Shown in pieces: positions 28,259-36,124 of a stretch of 64,000 bases of DNA (position 1 is its first letter; each line of letters begins with the position of its first letter). Under the pieces are notes generated by a model. It was given only the letters and a program-made list of their open reading frames with translations, did no database searches and was not told the DNA's origin. This stretch comes from Sideroxyarcus sp. (GTDB lineage: Bacteria; Pseudomonadota; Gammaproteobacteria; Burkholderiales; Gallionellaceae). The stretch is taken from contig JAUSBC010000029.1 in NCBI GenBank assembly GCA_030652215.1, positions 23,967 to 87,966 on the forward strand, written 5' to 3'. The translations under genes were made by a program, and so were the position numbers.

Positions 28259-30694
28259 TCAACCCTTCAACTTCGCAAACGCCGCCGCCATCGCCCCACC
28301 CATCGGTGCTTGAACAGGCGCACGGCTAGCAGGTTTCGGCGCAGGTTTTCCAGCATGTCCCCGCTGCTCCCGCGCTTCATGCTTCACTTCCGGCTTGCCT
28401 CCAGCCTGAGTCGCCGCATCCGTCAAGCGCATAGTCAACGCGATGCGTTTGCGCTTCACATCCACTTCCAGCACCTTCACCTTCACCACCTGCCCCGCTT
28501 TCACCACGGTGTGCGGGTCTTTGACGAATTTGTCGGCGAGTGCGGAGATGTGTACCAGTCCATCCTGATGCACGCCGATGTCGACGAACGCGCCGAACGC
28601 GGCGACGTTGGTCACCACGCCTTCGAGGATCATGCCGGGCTCCAGGTCTTTCAGTTCTTCCACGCCTTCCTTAAAGGTCGCGGTGGTGAACTCGGGGCGC
28701 GGGTCGCGGCCGGGTTTTTCCAGTTCCTTGAGGATGTCGCTGATGGTGGGCACGCCAAACTTCTCGTTTGCGTACTTTGAAGGATTGAGCGACTTGAGCA
28801 GGTCGCTGTTGCCGATCACGGCCTTGATGTCCTGCTTGATGTCGGCCAAGATGCTTTGCACCAGCGGATACGATTCGGGGTGAACCGCAGAAGCATCGAG
28901 CGGATCGTTGCCGCCCATGATGCGCAAGAAGCCCGCCGCCTGTTCAAAAGTCTTGTCGCCCAAGCGCGGAACTTCGCGCAGTTCGGCGCGGCTGCTGAAT
29001 CGGCCCTTCAGGTCGCGCTGGTTCACGATGGCCTGCGCCACGCTGCTGGAGAGGCCGGAAACGCGCGCCAGCAAAGGCGCCGACGCCGTGTTCACATCCA
29101 CGCCCACCGCATTCACGCAATCTTCCACCACCGCATCCAGCGAACGCGCCAACTGGAACTGGCTCACGTCATGCTGGTATTGGCCGACGCCGATGGACTT
29201 GGGATCAATCTTCACCAGCTCGGCCAGCGGGTCCTGCAGACGGCGCGCAATGGACACCGCGCCGCGCAAGCTGACATCCAACTCAGGCAATTCCTTGGAG
29301 GCGAATTCGGATGCGGAGTACACCGACGCGCCCGCTTCGGAAACCACAATGCTGGTCATCTTCAATGGGAGCGCCGAATCTGCTCCTCCCCTGACAAGGG
29401 GAGGTTGGGAGGGGTTAGGTTCTGCTGTTGCCGCCCCCCCACACAACTTAATCAAATCCTGCGCCAACCTATCCGTCTCCCGCGAAGCCGTCCCATTCCC
29501 AATCGCAATCAACGTCACCCTATGCTTCTTCGCCAACTGCACCAGCGTATGCAACGCCCCATCCCAATCATTCCTTGGCTGGTGCGGATAGATGGTGGCG
29601 GTATCCACCACCTTGCCGGTCTCGTCCACCACCGCCACTTTCACGCCGGTGCGGATGCCGGGGTCCAGCCCCATGGTCACGCGCGGCCCGGCGGGAGCAG
29701 CCAGCAGCAGCGCTTTGAGGTTGCGTGCAAACACGTTGATGGCCTCGGTCTCCGCCTTGGCGCGCAGCGCGCCCATCAGCTCCGATTCCAGATGCATGAA
29801 GCTCTTCACGCGCCAGGTCCAGCGCGCGGTATCCATCAGCCAGCGGTCGGCCGGGCGGTTCATGTCCTTGATGTTGAAGCGGCTGGCGATGCGCATCTCG
29901 CACGGGTTGTGCGGCGAGGCCCAGGTGGGCTTCTCTTCTTCGCTATCCAGGCGCAGTTGCACATCCAGCATCTCTTCGCGCCGGCCACGGAATACCGCCA
30001 GCGCGCGGTGCGAAGGAATGGTGTTGATGGACTCTGAATAATCGAAATAGTCGGCATACTTTTCCGCCGCGTCGTTCTTGCCTTCCAGCACCTTGGATTG
30101 CACCACGCCGTGCGCCTGCACGTATTCGCGCAGCGATTGCAGCAGCGCCGCATCCTCGGCAAAGCGCTCCATCAAAATCTGCCGCGCACCATCCAGCGCC
30201 GCCTTGGCATCCGCCACACCGGGGTTGGCATCGCCCGCCTCGCTGGTGAAAGGATCACGCAAATACTTGGCCGCCTCCACTTCCGGATTCAGCGTCGGAT
30301 TCGCCAGCAAATCATTTGCCAACGGCTCCAGCCCCGCCTCCAGCGCGATCTGCGCCTTGGTGCGGCGCTTCGGCTTATACGGCAGATACAAATCTTCCAG
30401 ATGCGTCTTGTCGGTGGCCAGCGAAACCGCCATCAACAGCACCGGCGTCATCTTGCCCTGCTCGGTGATGGAGGCAATGATGGCCTCACGCCGTTCTTCC
30501 AGCTCGCGCAGATAACGCAGCCGCTCTTCCAGCAGGCGCAGCTGGGTATCGTCCAGACCGCCCGTCGCCTCTTTGCGATAGCGCGAGATAAACGGCACCG
30601 TCGCCCCCTCGTCCAGCAGGGCAATGGCAGCAGCGATTTGAGCAGGTTTGGCCGCGATCTCGGCGGCAAGGCGTTGTTCGATGGATGGGAGCAT
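28259..30694 (-). CDS. tex: Tex, RNA-binding transcription accessory protein
   Basis: 811 residues. Tex-family order: N-terminal helical region, YqgF/RNase-H-like domain ([19 protein letters not shown], about 340-410), helix-hairpin-helix region ([16 protein letters not shown]), and a C-terminal S1 RNA-binding domain (about 650-720), then a basic Ala/Pro tail. Tex is a conserved nucleic-acid-binding protein linked to transcription and stress. Odd point: between DLIKLCGG and [12 protein letters not shown], about residues 415-444, lies an insert [18 protein letters not shown] that is the in-frame translation of an interspersed repeat. The frame stays open, so a full product is likely. Confidence 0.95.
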   Translation of the reverse strand: MLPSIEQRLAAEIAAKPAQIAAAIALLDEGATVPFISRYRKEATGGLDDTQLRLLEERLRYLRELEERREAIIASITEQGKMTPVLLMAVSLATDKTHLEDLYLPYKPKRRTKAQIALEAGLEPLANDLLANPTLNPEVEAAKYLRDPFTSEAGDANPGVADAKAALDGARQILMERFAEDAALLQSLREYVQAHGVVQSKVLEGKNDAAEKYADYFDYSESINTIPSHRALAVFRGRREEMLDVQLRLDSEEEKPTWASPHNPCEMRIASRFNIKDMNRPADRWLMDTARWTWRVKSFMHLESELMGALRAKAETEAINVFARNLKALLLAAPAGPRVTMGLDPGIRTGVKVAVVDETGKVVDTATIYPHQPRNDWDGALHTLVQLAKKHRVTLIAIGNGTASRETDRLAQDLIKLCGGAATAEPNPSQPPLVRGGADSALPLKMTSIVVSEAGASVYSASEFASKELPELDVSLRGAVSIARRLQDPLAELVKIDPKSIGVGQYQHDVSQFQLARSLDAVVEDCVNAVGVDVNTASAPLLARVSGLSSSVAQAIVNQRDLKGRFSSRAELREVPRLGDKTFEQAAGFLRIMGGNDPLDASAVHPESYPLVQSILADIKQDIKAVIGNSDLLKSLNPSKYANEKFGVPTISDILKELEKPGRDPRPEFTTATFKEGVEELKDLEPGMILEGVVTNVAAFGAFVDIGVHQDGLVHISALADKFVKDPHTVVKAGQVVKVKVLEVDVKRKRIALTMRLTDAATQAGGKPEVKHEAREQRGHAGKPAPKPASRAPVQAPMGGAMAAAFAKLKG
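29363..29450. repeat. Interspersed repeat inserted in frame within tex
   Basis: The segment holds CAATGGGAGCGCCG, identical to 28112-28125, then CCTCCCCT-GACA-AGGGGAGG (29385-29404, perfect 8-bp arms), GTTGGGAGGGG and a C7 run. The flanking tex protein sequence is highly conserved while this stretch has no counterpart in the family as I know it. Confidence 0.75.
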
Positions 30695-30721
30695 AGGTTG
30701 GTTTACGAGTTACTGGAATAA

Positions 30722-30747
30722 ATAGACCTCTGCGGGGAGAGGTCTAT
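30722..30747 (-). promoter_or_regulatory. Hairpin in the tex 5' leader
   Basis: ATAGACCTCT and AGAGGTCTAT pair perfectly across a 6-base loop about 28 bp before the tex ATG. On the tex strand the arm is followed by TTATT. It could be an attenuator, an upstream terminator, or a transcript-stabilising structure. Confidence 0.5.
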
Positions 30748-30876
30748 GGGTGAAATTTAAGAGGGGCGGATTATGCCAAGTCGGGCGGATTACTGAAAGG
30801 CAATCGAACTCAAACTAGAGAATAAAATAATCCGTTGGGTGCATGTTCTCATTTTCCAATACCATCAGTTTTGCGA

Positions 30877-31281
30877 TCAAGAGTGGTTGGGCAATAGTGG
30901 TAAAAATTCTGTTTTATCTATGGCTGCAGCATCGATTCTAATTAATGCGGGGAAGAGAGCCTCTTGGTGAAACATAACATTGTCACGATTCCAATGGAGC
31001 ACATAAGCTGGCTCATTTGTTTGCATGGTTTGAGTCATTCTTGTAAGACCCGGTCCCGTATACACATACACCCACGTCCCAGCATCTAACAATGTTTCTC
31101 CAAACCAAAAGAAATGGTCAGGAAGTGGAAACGTGGCACCGTATTGTTTAGCAGTAACTAGCAAACCGAAAGCCGCAAGATTTAAATGACCTTGTGTTTT
31201 TAAGACAATTCTTTCTTGATTCGGAACACCACGATCAAAAACTCCGTGCAAAATTAACTCATTTATTGGACCAAATTGCAT
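30877..31281 (-). CDS. Unknown protein, second gene of an A+T-richer pair
   Basis: 134 residues that I do not recognise. No signal peptide or membrane segment; a central aromatic region (FFWFGETLLDAGTWVYVYTGPG) suggests a compact beta-rich domain. It starts at the base after the stop of the upstream gene, so the two are surely co-transcribed. Codon use is visibly more A/T-ending than in tex or the pel genes, suggesting later acquisition. Confidence 0.6.
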   Translation of the reverse strand: MQFGPINELILHGVFDRGVPNQERIVLKTQGHLNLAAFGLLVTAKQYGATFPLPDHFFWFGETLLDAGTWVYVYTGPGLTRMTQTMQTNEPAYVLHWNRDNVMFHQEALFPALIRIDAAAIDKTEFLPLLPNHS

Positions 31282-31809
31282 TTACGCCACCTCCTTCGCT
31301 GCCCGAGTAAACCATCCGAATGCACCTAATACGGCACCCAAGACAATTAATCCGACTCCATAAGGTAACGTCTCTTGCTTATCGGTGAACTTAAAACCGA
31401 CACCTATAATCAACATCCCAACCGTGATAGATGCGTTTCGCAATAGTTTTGTACGTGACTCAGCGTTAAGTGCAGTCTTCAACTCCGCATTGCTCTCTCT
31501 GAGTCTCGCAATCTCCTGATTTTGAGTTGAAATGAAGGTTTCACGCTCGTTCAATTTGGCGTCCAGACGTCTCTTTTCAAGCATATTTTCTTGAATAATT
31601 CCAACGACTAACGGCGGCATTGCTCCTAGTTGTTGTGGGGTATTTGCAGCTAGGACTTCAAAAGCGTGGGTAATTGGCGAAGTGCTTATACTTCCTGAAG
31701 CGTTGTTCGAAATAACCAAAAGTTCTTGAGTATTCTTCTGGATACCCGAAACACCAGCATCGGAAGGCGCAGGTATTTTGGATGAATTTTCAGAATTGCT
31801 ATCAGTCAT
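31282..31809 (-). CDS. Unknown coiled-coil protein with two C-terminal membrane helices
   Basis: 175 residues. A low-complexity polar N-terminus is followed by a long coiled coil (about 80-125, EKRRLDAKLNERETFISTQNQEIARLRESN) and two hydrophobic segments (about 128-145 and 150-166) before a short basic tail. It probably sits in the inner membrane with a cytosolic coiled coil. It is the first gene of a two-gene unit with the 134-residue unknown. I cannot assign a function. Confidence 0.6.
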   Translation of the reverse strand: MTDSNSENSSKIPAPSDAGVSGIQKNTQELLVISNNASGSISTSPITHAFEVLAANTPQQLGAMPPLVVGIIQENMLEKRRLDAKLNERETFISTQNQEIARLRESNAELKTALNAESRTKLLRNASITVGMLIIGVGFKFTDKQETLPYGVGLIVLGAVLGAFGWFTRAAKEVA

Positions 31810-31856
31810 ATTTGTTGCGTCCGCTTATTAAGCATTTTCAATGGTAACAGCACGCG

Positions 31857-31877
31857 ACGGGGTCAGGTCCAACATTC
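31857..31877 (+). repeat. Direct repeat copy 1 (ACGGGGTCAGGTC type)
   Basis: ACGGGGTCAGGTCCAACATT(C). The same 21-bp sequence, with one variable base, recurs in the same orientation at 32038 and 32817. It lies in the 344-bp gene-free stretch 31810-32153, which shows no other feature except copy 2. Confidence 0.7.
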
Positions 31878-32037
31878 TCCCTACCCTGTCCAGTCTAACG
31901 GAAATCGATGGGTCAGACTGAGCTAGCCCGCCTTTCCCAGACAGTTCAATTCATCACCACGCAGTTTAAATTAAAGGGGCCTCCCATTGGCCGACCTGCG
32001 TCAAGCGAGTAAATGATTCTATGGCACAAAAAGAAAC

Positions 32038-32065
32038 ACGGGGTCAGGTCTAACATTCCAACATT
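32038..32065 (+). repeat. Direct repeat copy 2 (ACGGGGTCAGGTC type)
   Basis: Same 21-bp core with T at the variable position, followed by CAACATT as in copy 3. About 20 bases further on both copies is a GGTCAGAC/GCTCAGAC-like sequence. Confidence 0.7.
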
Positions 32066-32153
32066 TCACCAATACGAAATCGGTGGGCTCAGACCAAATT
32101 GATCCGCAGCATACTCATGGAGCGGTCGGCAAACCAGAACACTCAAGTTCTTC

Positions 32154-32714
32154 TCACTTCGCTTTTTCCTCTGGCATTTTTATCTCGCTCGATTCGAGTC
32201 GAATGACGCCATCGGATGCAAGTTGCTCCAGAACGCTCTTGGCAAACTTGTCCGCCGCCTTCTCCAAGGTGCCCATGCCCGCATTTGGATCGAAGAAATG
32301 AATATCCCCCCACCAGATCATTTTTGATCCCAGTGTCTTGTCATATAGTTGTGCTCGCATATCCAGACTGACTCGGCTTCCACCATATGAGGAGTATGAA
32401 GCATGGGATGGAGTAATGAAGAGTTCATACCGAGATGCTGCATTTCCAGTTGTTACTTCAATGCCATTTAATGCAAACACGGCTGGCAACCGCGTTTGCA
32501 GAAACGTGCTCAACTCGTTAAGTGTGTCATTGATGCCACGCTGCGCTGACTTGTTTTGAACGTTGAATTGCCCTGATTTGTATACCCAGTTCAGTTGTTT
32601 GATCGGCGACTCAGGCAGTGCCACTTTATGCCCGATCGTGGTTGTACGTGCGCAGCCCACAACTGCGATAGATACAAAAAGTAACAACGCTGCCTTGAAA
32701 ATCACTCTAAACAT
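32154..32714 (-). CDS. Putative lipoprotein
   Basis: 186 residues with a lipoprotein signal (LLLFVSIAVVGCA; lipobox AVVGC). The mature part has a pattern of an alpha/beta periplasmic domain, including YELFITPSHASYSSYGGSRVS and a charged C-terminal helix, reminiscent of small outer-membrane-associated proteins with unknown roles. It lies alone between two repeat copies. No functional assignment is possible. Confidence 0.65.
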   Translation of the reverse strand: MFRVIFKAALLLFVSIAVVGCARTTTIGHKVALPESPIKQLNWVYKSGQFNVQNKSAQRGINDTLNELSTFLQTRLPAVFALNGIEVTTGNAASRYELFITPSHASYSSYGGSRVSLDMRAQLYDKTLGSKMIWWGDIHFFDPNAGMGTLEKAADKFAKSVLEQLASDGVIRLESSEIKMPEEKAK

Positions 32715-32816
32715 AGTTACCTCATAGTCAAAAAAACGGAATTACAGGGGGCAGATTCGCAATACTTTTAACTCACCCGACCATCCAACGGGAAGCGTCA
32801 CGAGGTTATAACAAAC

Positions 32817-32844
32817 ACGGGGTCAGGTCGAACATTCCAACATT
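32817..32844 (+). repeat. Direct repeat copy 3 (ACGGGGTCAGGTC type)
   Basis: Same 21-bp core with G at the variable position plus CAACATT; all three copies share orientation and bracket the lipoprotein gene. Confidence 0.7.
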
Positions 32845-32876
32845 GAGACCTCAGGGTCAGACTCCATCGGTTCCTC

Positions 32877-33173
32877 CTAAGAAAAGTATTCTGCATCAAT
32901 ATCCCTTGCATGGTGCAACACACGAACAACCAGCAATCCATTGTCATCAGGCAAATAGAAGATAAGGTATGGCGTGCGGGTCGGCAAGCTGCGCAAACCT
33001 TCGGCCAGTTCCGGGCGCTCTCTGCCCATCTCTGGCTGTGTGCACAAGAGCGTGGCTGTTGCCTGGATGACATCCAGTACTTCATCAGCTGCTGTGAGAT
33101 TTTCTTCCGCGATTGTCACCCACAATTCCAGCAGGTCTGTTTCTGCTGATTGGGTAAAGCGGATGGGAGGCAT
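32877..33173 (-). CDS. parE: ParE-family toxin
   Basis: 98 residues with the RelE/ParE fold pattern: RFTQSAETDLLELWVTIAEE at the start, GRERPELAEGLRSLP in the middle and a YLIFYLPDDNGLLVVRVLHHARD C-terminus. ParE toxins poison DNA gyrase. It is downstream of, and overlaps by one base, an antitoxin gene, the normal TA order. Confidence 0.88.
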   Translation of the reverse strand: MPPIRFTQSAETDLLELWVTIAEENLTAADEVLDVIQATATLLCTQPEMGRERPELAEGLRSLPTRTPYLIFYLPDDNGLLVVRVLHHARDIDAEYFS

Positions 33174-33445
33174 CAGGCGGCCTTGCGGTCTTTGAGCAAT
33201 TGACGGCCTTGTTGTTTCAGACTTGCGAAATCGATTTCTTTGGTACGTCCATTCTTGGCATCGCTCAAACCCTTGGCTATATCCTGGCGCAGGCTGTCAA
33301 GTTTTGCAGTTTTGACATCTTCATATGCTTCGAACAAGTTCAACGCTTCACGGATCACTTCGCTTGCCGAGCCATAATTGCCCGACTCAACGCGCTGGCG
33401 GATTCGTTCTTCCAGTTCGGGTGGCAAAGTTACGGTCATGGACAT
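33173..33445 (-). CDS. parD: ParD-family antitoxin
   Basis: 90 residues. The N-terminal half is a ribbon-helix-helix DNA-binding domain (MTVTLPPELEERIRQRVESGNYGSASEVIREAL); the charged C-terminal half would wrap the toxin. It probably represses its own operon. First gene of the parDE pair, with CAGGAGAAC before the start. Confidence 0.88.
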   Translation of the reverse strand: MSMTVTLPPELEERIRQRVESGNYGSASEVIREALNLFEAYEDVKTAKLDSLRQDIAKGLSDAKNGRTKEIDFASLKQQGRQLLKDRKAA

Positions 33446-33522
33446 GGCAGTTCTCCTGATGATTGCAGGCCGAAGTATGGCAGTTTACGGCATGAATTTC
33501 CATTGCCTGGCACGCGGGGCCA

Positions 33523-33765
33523 TTACTTGCCCTGCTCGAACATGCCGACTATTTCAGCCGCATTCAAGTTATCGAAGTTTGAAGGAAAAGTGAAACGCTT
33601 CTTGCCCAGCCCCAGATTGCGGGGTTTAGACGCGGCAGACACCAAAGGCACCAAGCGCGCCACCGGCTTACCGGCACGTGCGATCACGATCTCCTCGCCC
33701 GCCTCTGCCTGCGCAACGATACGCGAGAACTGGGTCTTGGCTTCATGGATACTGACGATTCGCAT
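33523..33765 (-). CDS. Orphan Phd/YefM-type antitoxin
   Basis: 80 residues starting MRIVSIHEAKTQFSRIVAQAE, typical of Phd/YefM antitoxins, with the usual GEEIVIARAGKPVARLVP. The longer ORF start (33786) runs into the operator. These genes are normally followed by a PIN or Doc/RelE toxin, but only 77 bp separate it from parD; in that gap a TAATG start opens a frame of only 12 codons. The toxin seems lost, leaving an orphan antitoxin. Confidence 0.82.
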   Translation of the reverse strand: MRIVSIHEAKTQFSRIVAQAEAGEEIVIARAGKPVARLVPLVSAASKPRNLGLGKKRFTFPSNFDNLNAAEIVGMFEQGK

Positions 33766-33776
33766 GACATACCTCG

Positions 33777-33807
33777 TATGGACCAAGTGAACTAACGTTA
33801 GTCCATA
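33777..33807. promoter_or_regulatory. Palindromic operator upstream of the phd-like gene
   Basis: TATGGAC and GTCCATA bracket a nested perfect palindrome ACTAACGTTAGT (33791-33802), immediately upstream of the antitoxin ATG. This is the expected place for an autorepressor site. Confidence 0.65.
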
Positions 33808-33844
33808 TCATGCGATCCAGCAAGTGAAGTCAAAGTGTGCCGGA

Positions 33845-33958
33845 TCAATAGCTCTTGGCGGGAGGCGTCCAATCGGGCGGGTACACGTTGACGGTCATGT
33901 CGGTGTAAACGCAGGTTGCTTGGCGCTGACACTGAAAACCAAGCTCCTCGGCTTTCAT
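33845..33958 (-). CDS. Possible small protein (37 aa)
   Basis: A frame too short for the ORF track: MKAEELGFQC through NVYPPDWTPPAKSY. The composition looks protein-like and resembles the C-terminal end of something larger, with a stop codon just upstream of the ATG. No ribosome site is visible; it could equally be a gene remnant. Confidence 0.25.
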   Translation of the reverse strand: MKAEELGFQCQRQATCVYTDMTVNVYPPDWTPPAKSY

Positions 33959-34005
33959 TCGCTACCGGCCGAGTAGTTCAATTCCCTGTTTTAGATAGAT
34001 TCGCG

Positions 34006-34968
34006 CTACACCTTTTCCTCAAATACATGCTTGTCCGAAATAAAGGCGACTTCAACACAGCCCGGGCCGGCATGTACGCTGCCGGAGATGCTCATGGGAG
34101 AGATATGAATCGTGTAGCGGGCTTTTGTTACTGCTTCCCTGAAACGATTGAAGCCGGGAAACTGCAGCAAGCGGGCCGGATCGCCGCCGAACGCAACGCA
34201 AATCTCCGTGGACATCAATCCCTGTTCCACAGCGCGGGTGGCATTGGTAAACATGGTTTCGACAGCGGATTCAAAGCCGCGCATCTTGGCAACCGGTTTG
34301 GTCTCGTCATTGTGGCCGAGCAGGATGGGTTTGATGTCGAGCATTGATCCGAGCCGGAAACCCAGCCAGCTGATGCTTTTATCTCCGCGTTGCGAAGCTC
34401 GCTTGTATACGTGTTCCAGGTCGGGCGGAACCAGGTAACAGTATGTGTGCGGCACCACTTCGCGGATGCGCGAGTTGATATCCGACGGGGTGGCGTCGGT
34501 CTTGATCATGCGAGCCACCTCGGCTGCAATTACGCCAGTTCCCGCAAAGACGTTCGCGCTATTGATGACGGCCAGCGTAAAGTGGCTGTCGAGCCCCGCG
34601 CTGCGCCGGATCGGCTTGTATTTGGTAAGGATGCCACGCGACGCTTGCATCGCGTGATCGTAGATTTCGCTGCGCGCATGCGACGCCATGATGCAGAACA
34701 CATGGTCGTATTTGCAGACCAGCTTTTCTAGAAAAAGAGTTTCAATCTTGTCGCTCGTATACGGACGCGACGTGACCGGAATATCGCTTTTCTCTTCCAT
34801 CCGCTCAAATGTGTCCGCGTGGAACTGGAGGGTTTGCTTGTCATCCTTGAGATCGTCAAACGACTGGTCGCCGACCGTAATCACAGTCGGCATCAATTCC
34901 ACGTCGCCATTCTTGAAAAAGCTGTGCGGCAAATCACAGCTTGAGTCAACTACCAATCCTATCTTCAT
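34006..34968 (-). CDS. DegV family fatty-acid-binding protein
   Basis: 320 residues with the DegV start MKIGLVVDSSCDLP and the second-domain pattern (ISWLGFRLGSMLDIKPILLGHNDE...KMRGFESAV). DegV/FakB proteins bind a fatty acid; in Firmicutes FakB presents it to the FakA kinase. No fakA homologue is near, and proteobacterial DegV roles are poorly known. GGGAGAG precedes the ATG. It is a single-gene unit. Confidence 0.85.
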   Translation of the reverse strand: MKIGLVVDSSCDLPHSFFKNGDVELMPTVITVGDQSFDDLKDDKQTLQFHADTFERMEEKSDIPVTSRPYTSDKIETLFLEKLVCKYDHVFCIMASHARSEIYDHAMQASRGILTKYKPIRRSAGLDSHFTLAVINSANVFAGTGVIAAEVARMIKTDATPSDINSRIREVVPHTYCYLVPPDLEHVYKRASQRGDKSISWLGFRLGSMLDIKPILLGHNDETKPVAKMRGFESAVETMFTNATRAVEQGLMSTEICVAFGGDPARLLQFPGFNRFREAVTKARYTIHISPMSISGSVHAGPGCVEVAFISDKHVFEEKV

Positions 34969-35155
34969 GCTTTCTCTCCCTTGCTATTATTTTTTTCCAT
35001 GGGTAAGCCCTGAACAGGGCCTCTGCTCGTGGTGGATGCAACTATGAATGGAGGACGTTCCGAAATCAACATGGGATTTGAAAAACAGGACTCATATGCA
35101 ACTGCCCTACCCCCTTTTCCATTTTGCCATGGAGACAGTGAGGTTGGTTTCAGGG

Positions 35156-35491
35156 TTATAAATTAGTGCCCCAAGAGAATGCCCATAGCATTATTGAAAG
35201 AAGCGAAAGACCCAGTGCAAGTAGTACAAGCCGCCTGTTTGTTCTATTTTCCTTCTCCATCTTGGCAGCCCCGGAGTCAATGTCATTGATGATCTGCTGC
35301 AATTGTGTCGCCAGCACTTTCAAAGCCTCGGCGTTGTGGGTAACAGCATCTTGAAGTTCGGCTATTTGGTTGCGGGTTGTTTCTTCCGTTACTGTCTTGT
35401 CTGCCTTCTTTGTGAAAGCGGGAATAGCCGCCGTTACAATTTGCGCCAAGTAGGGAAGAAATATTTTTGCTGCGGGGAGCCACGCTACCAT
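35156..35491 (-). CDS. Unknown tail-anchored coiled-coil protein
   Basis: 111 residues: a hydrophobic N-terminus (AAKIFLPYLAQIVTAAIPAF), a helical coiled-coil middle (EETTRNQIAELQDAVTHNAEALKVL) and a C-terminal membrane helix (RRLVLLALGLSLLSIMLWAF). Its general plan resembles the 175-residue protein at 31282, but I see no sequence similarity. Function unknown. A weak copy of the 49-bp promoter-like block lies upstream at 35577. Confidence 0.55.
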   Translation of the reverse strand: MVAWLPAAKIFLPYLAQIVTAAIPAFTKKADKTVTEETTRNQIAELQDAVTHNAEALKVLATQLQQIINDIDSGAAKMEKENRTNRRLVLLALGLSLLSIMLWAFSWGTNL

Positions 35492-35576
35492 GATGCACCT
35501 CTTGCAGTGATAACACGCTGAATTTAAGTGGCCGACACAGAATACTGCGCCGCCACATTACCCTCAATTGCACCGA

Positions 35577-35625
35577 AGCCTGGCAGCAAAGCCCCGCCTC
35601 GCCCGATCACTTCGCCCACACTACG
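35577..35625 (-). promoter_or_regulatory. Weak copy of the 49-bp promoter-like block
   Basis: On the minus strand GGGGCTTTGCTGCCAGGCT matches the conserved core TTTGCTGCTAGNCT except for C in place of the first T of the -10. It overlaps the last codons of the next gene and precedes the 111-residue gene. Confidence 0.35.
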
Positions 35626-36029
35626 GCATCGTCAATCGAGTAAGGCGAGCAGCCTGCAGGCAACGAAGCCAATTGCTTCTGTACATAGCTGGCCTGACCA
35701 TAAAAGCTCATCGCTCTCTTATCGGCACAAATGATGAATGCCTTGGGGTTGGCTCGGGACAGATGTCTTTCATAGCCCTGCCGCTGCTTTTCGGTGATGG
35801 GCGGGTACGCTTTGCCGGCACCCCCACTAGTTTCTGGTGGGGTTACATTTGATGGGACTTTGCTTATTGGATCGCCGGAAGCAGGTATCACTTTGACTGG
35901 GCCGGCTGAAGCACCATCCGGACAAGGCTTTTCGGAATAGGCAAAACCATTTGGAGTCTTGCATTTGAATACACCTGCCTGCGTTGATGTAGTCAGCAGC
36001 AACATCACCAGCAAAGTTACTAGTTTCAT
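35607..36029 (-). CDS. Secreted DUF4124-like small protein
   Basis: 140 residues from ATG at 36029, preceded by AAGGGGG; the track's 254-residue ORF adds an unrelated frame that overlaps the next gene. Signal peptide MKLVTLLVMLLLTTSTQA, then VFKCKTPNGFAYSEKPCPDG, the typical DUF4124 opening (K-C-x-D/N-G-x-x-x-Y-x-x-x-P-C). Four further Cys residues could form disulfides. Periplasmic protein of unknown role. Confidence 0.75.
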   Translation of the reverse strand: MKLVTLLVMLLLTTSTQAGVFKCKTPNGFAYSEKPCPDGASAGPVKVIPASGDPISKVPSNVTPPETSGGAGKAYPPITEKQRQGYERHLSRANPKAFIICADKRAMSFYGQASYVQKQLASLPAGCSPYSIDDAVVWAK

Positions 36030-36124
36030 TATTCCCCCTTGCGGTTCGGAATGTCGGTGTCGGATTGTGAATTGACGGGTCGGGTTCGAAATACTTTTCG
36101 CCCGACCACCACCAACCGCACTCT

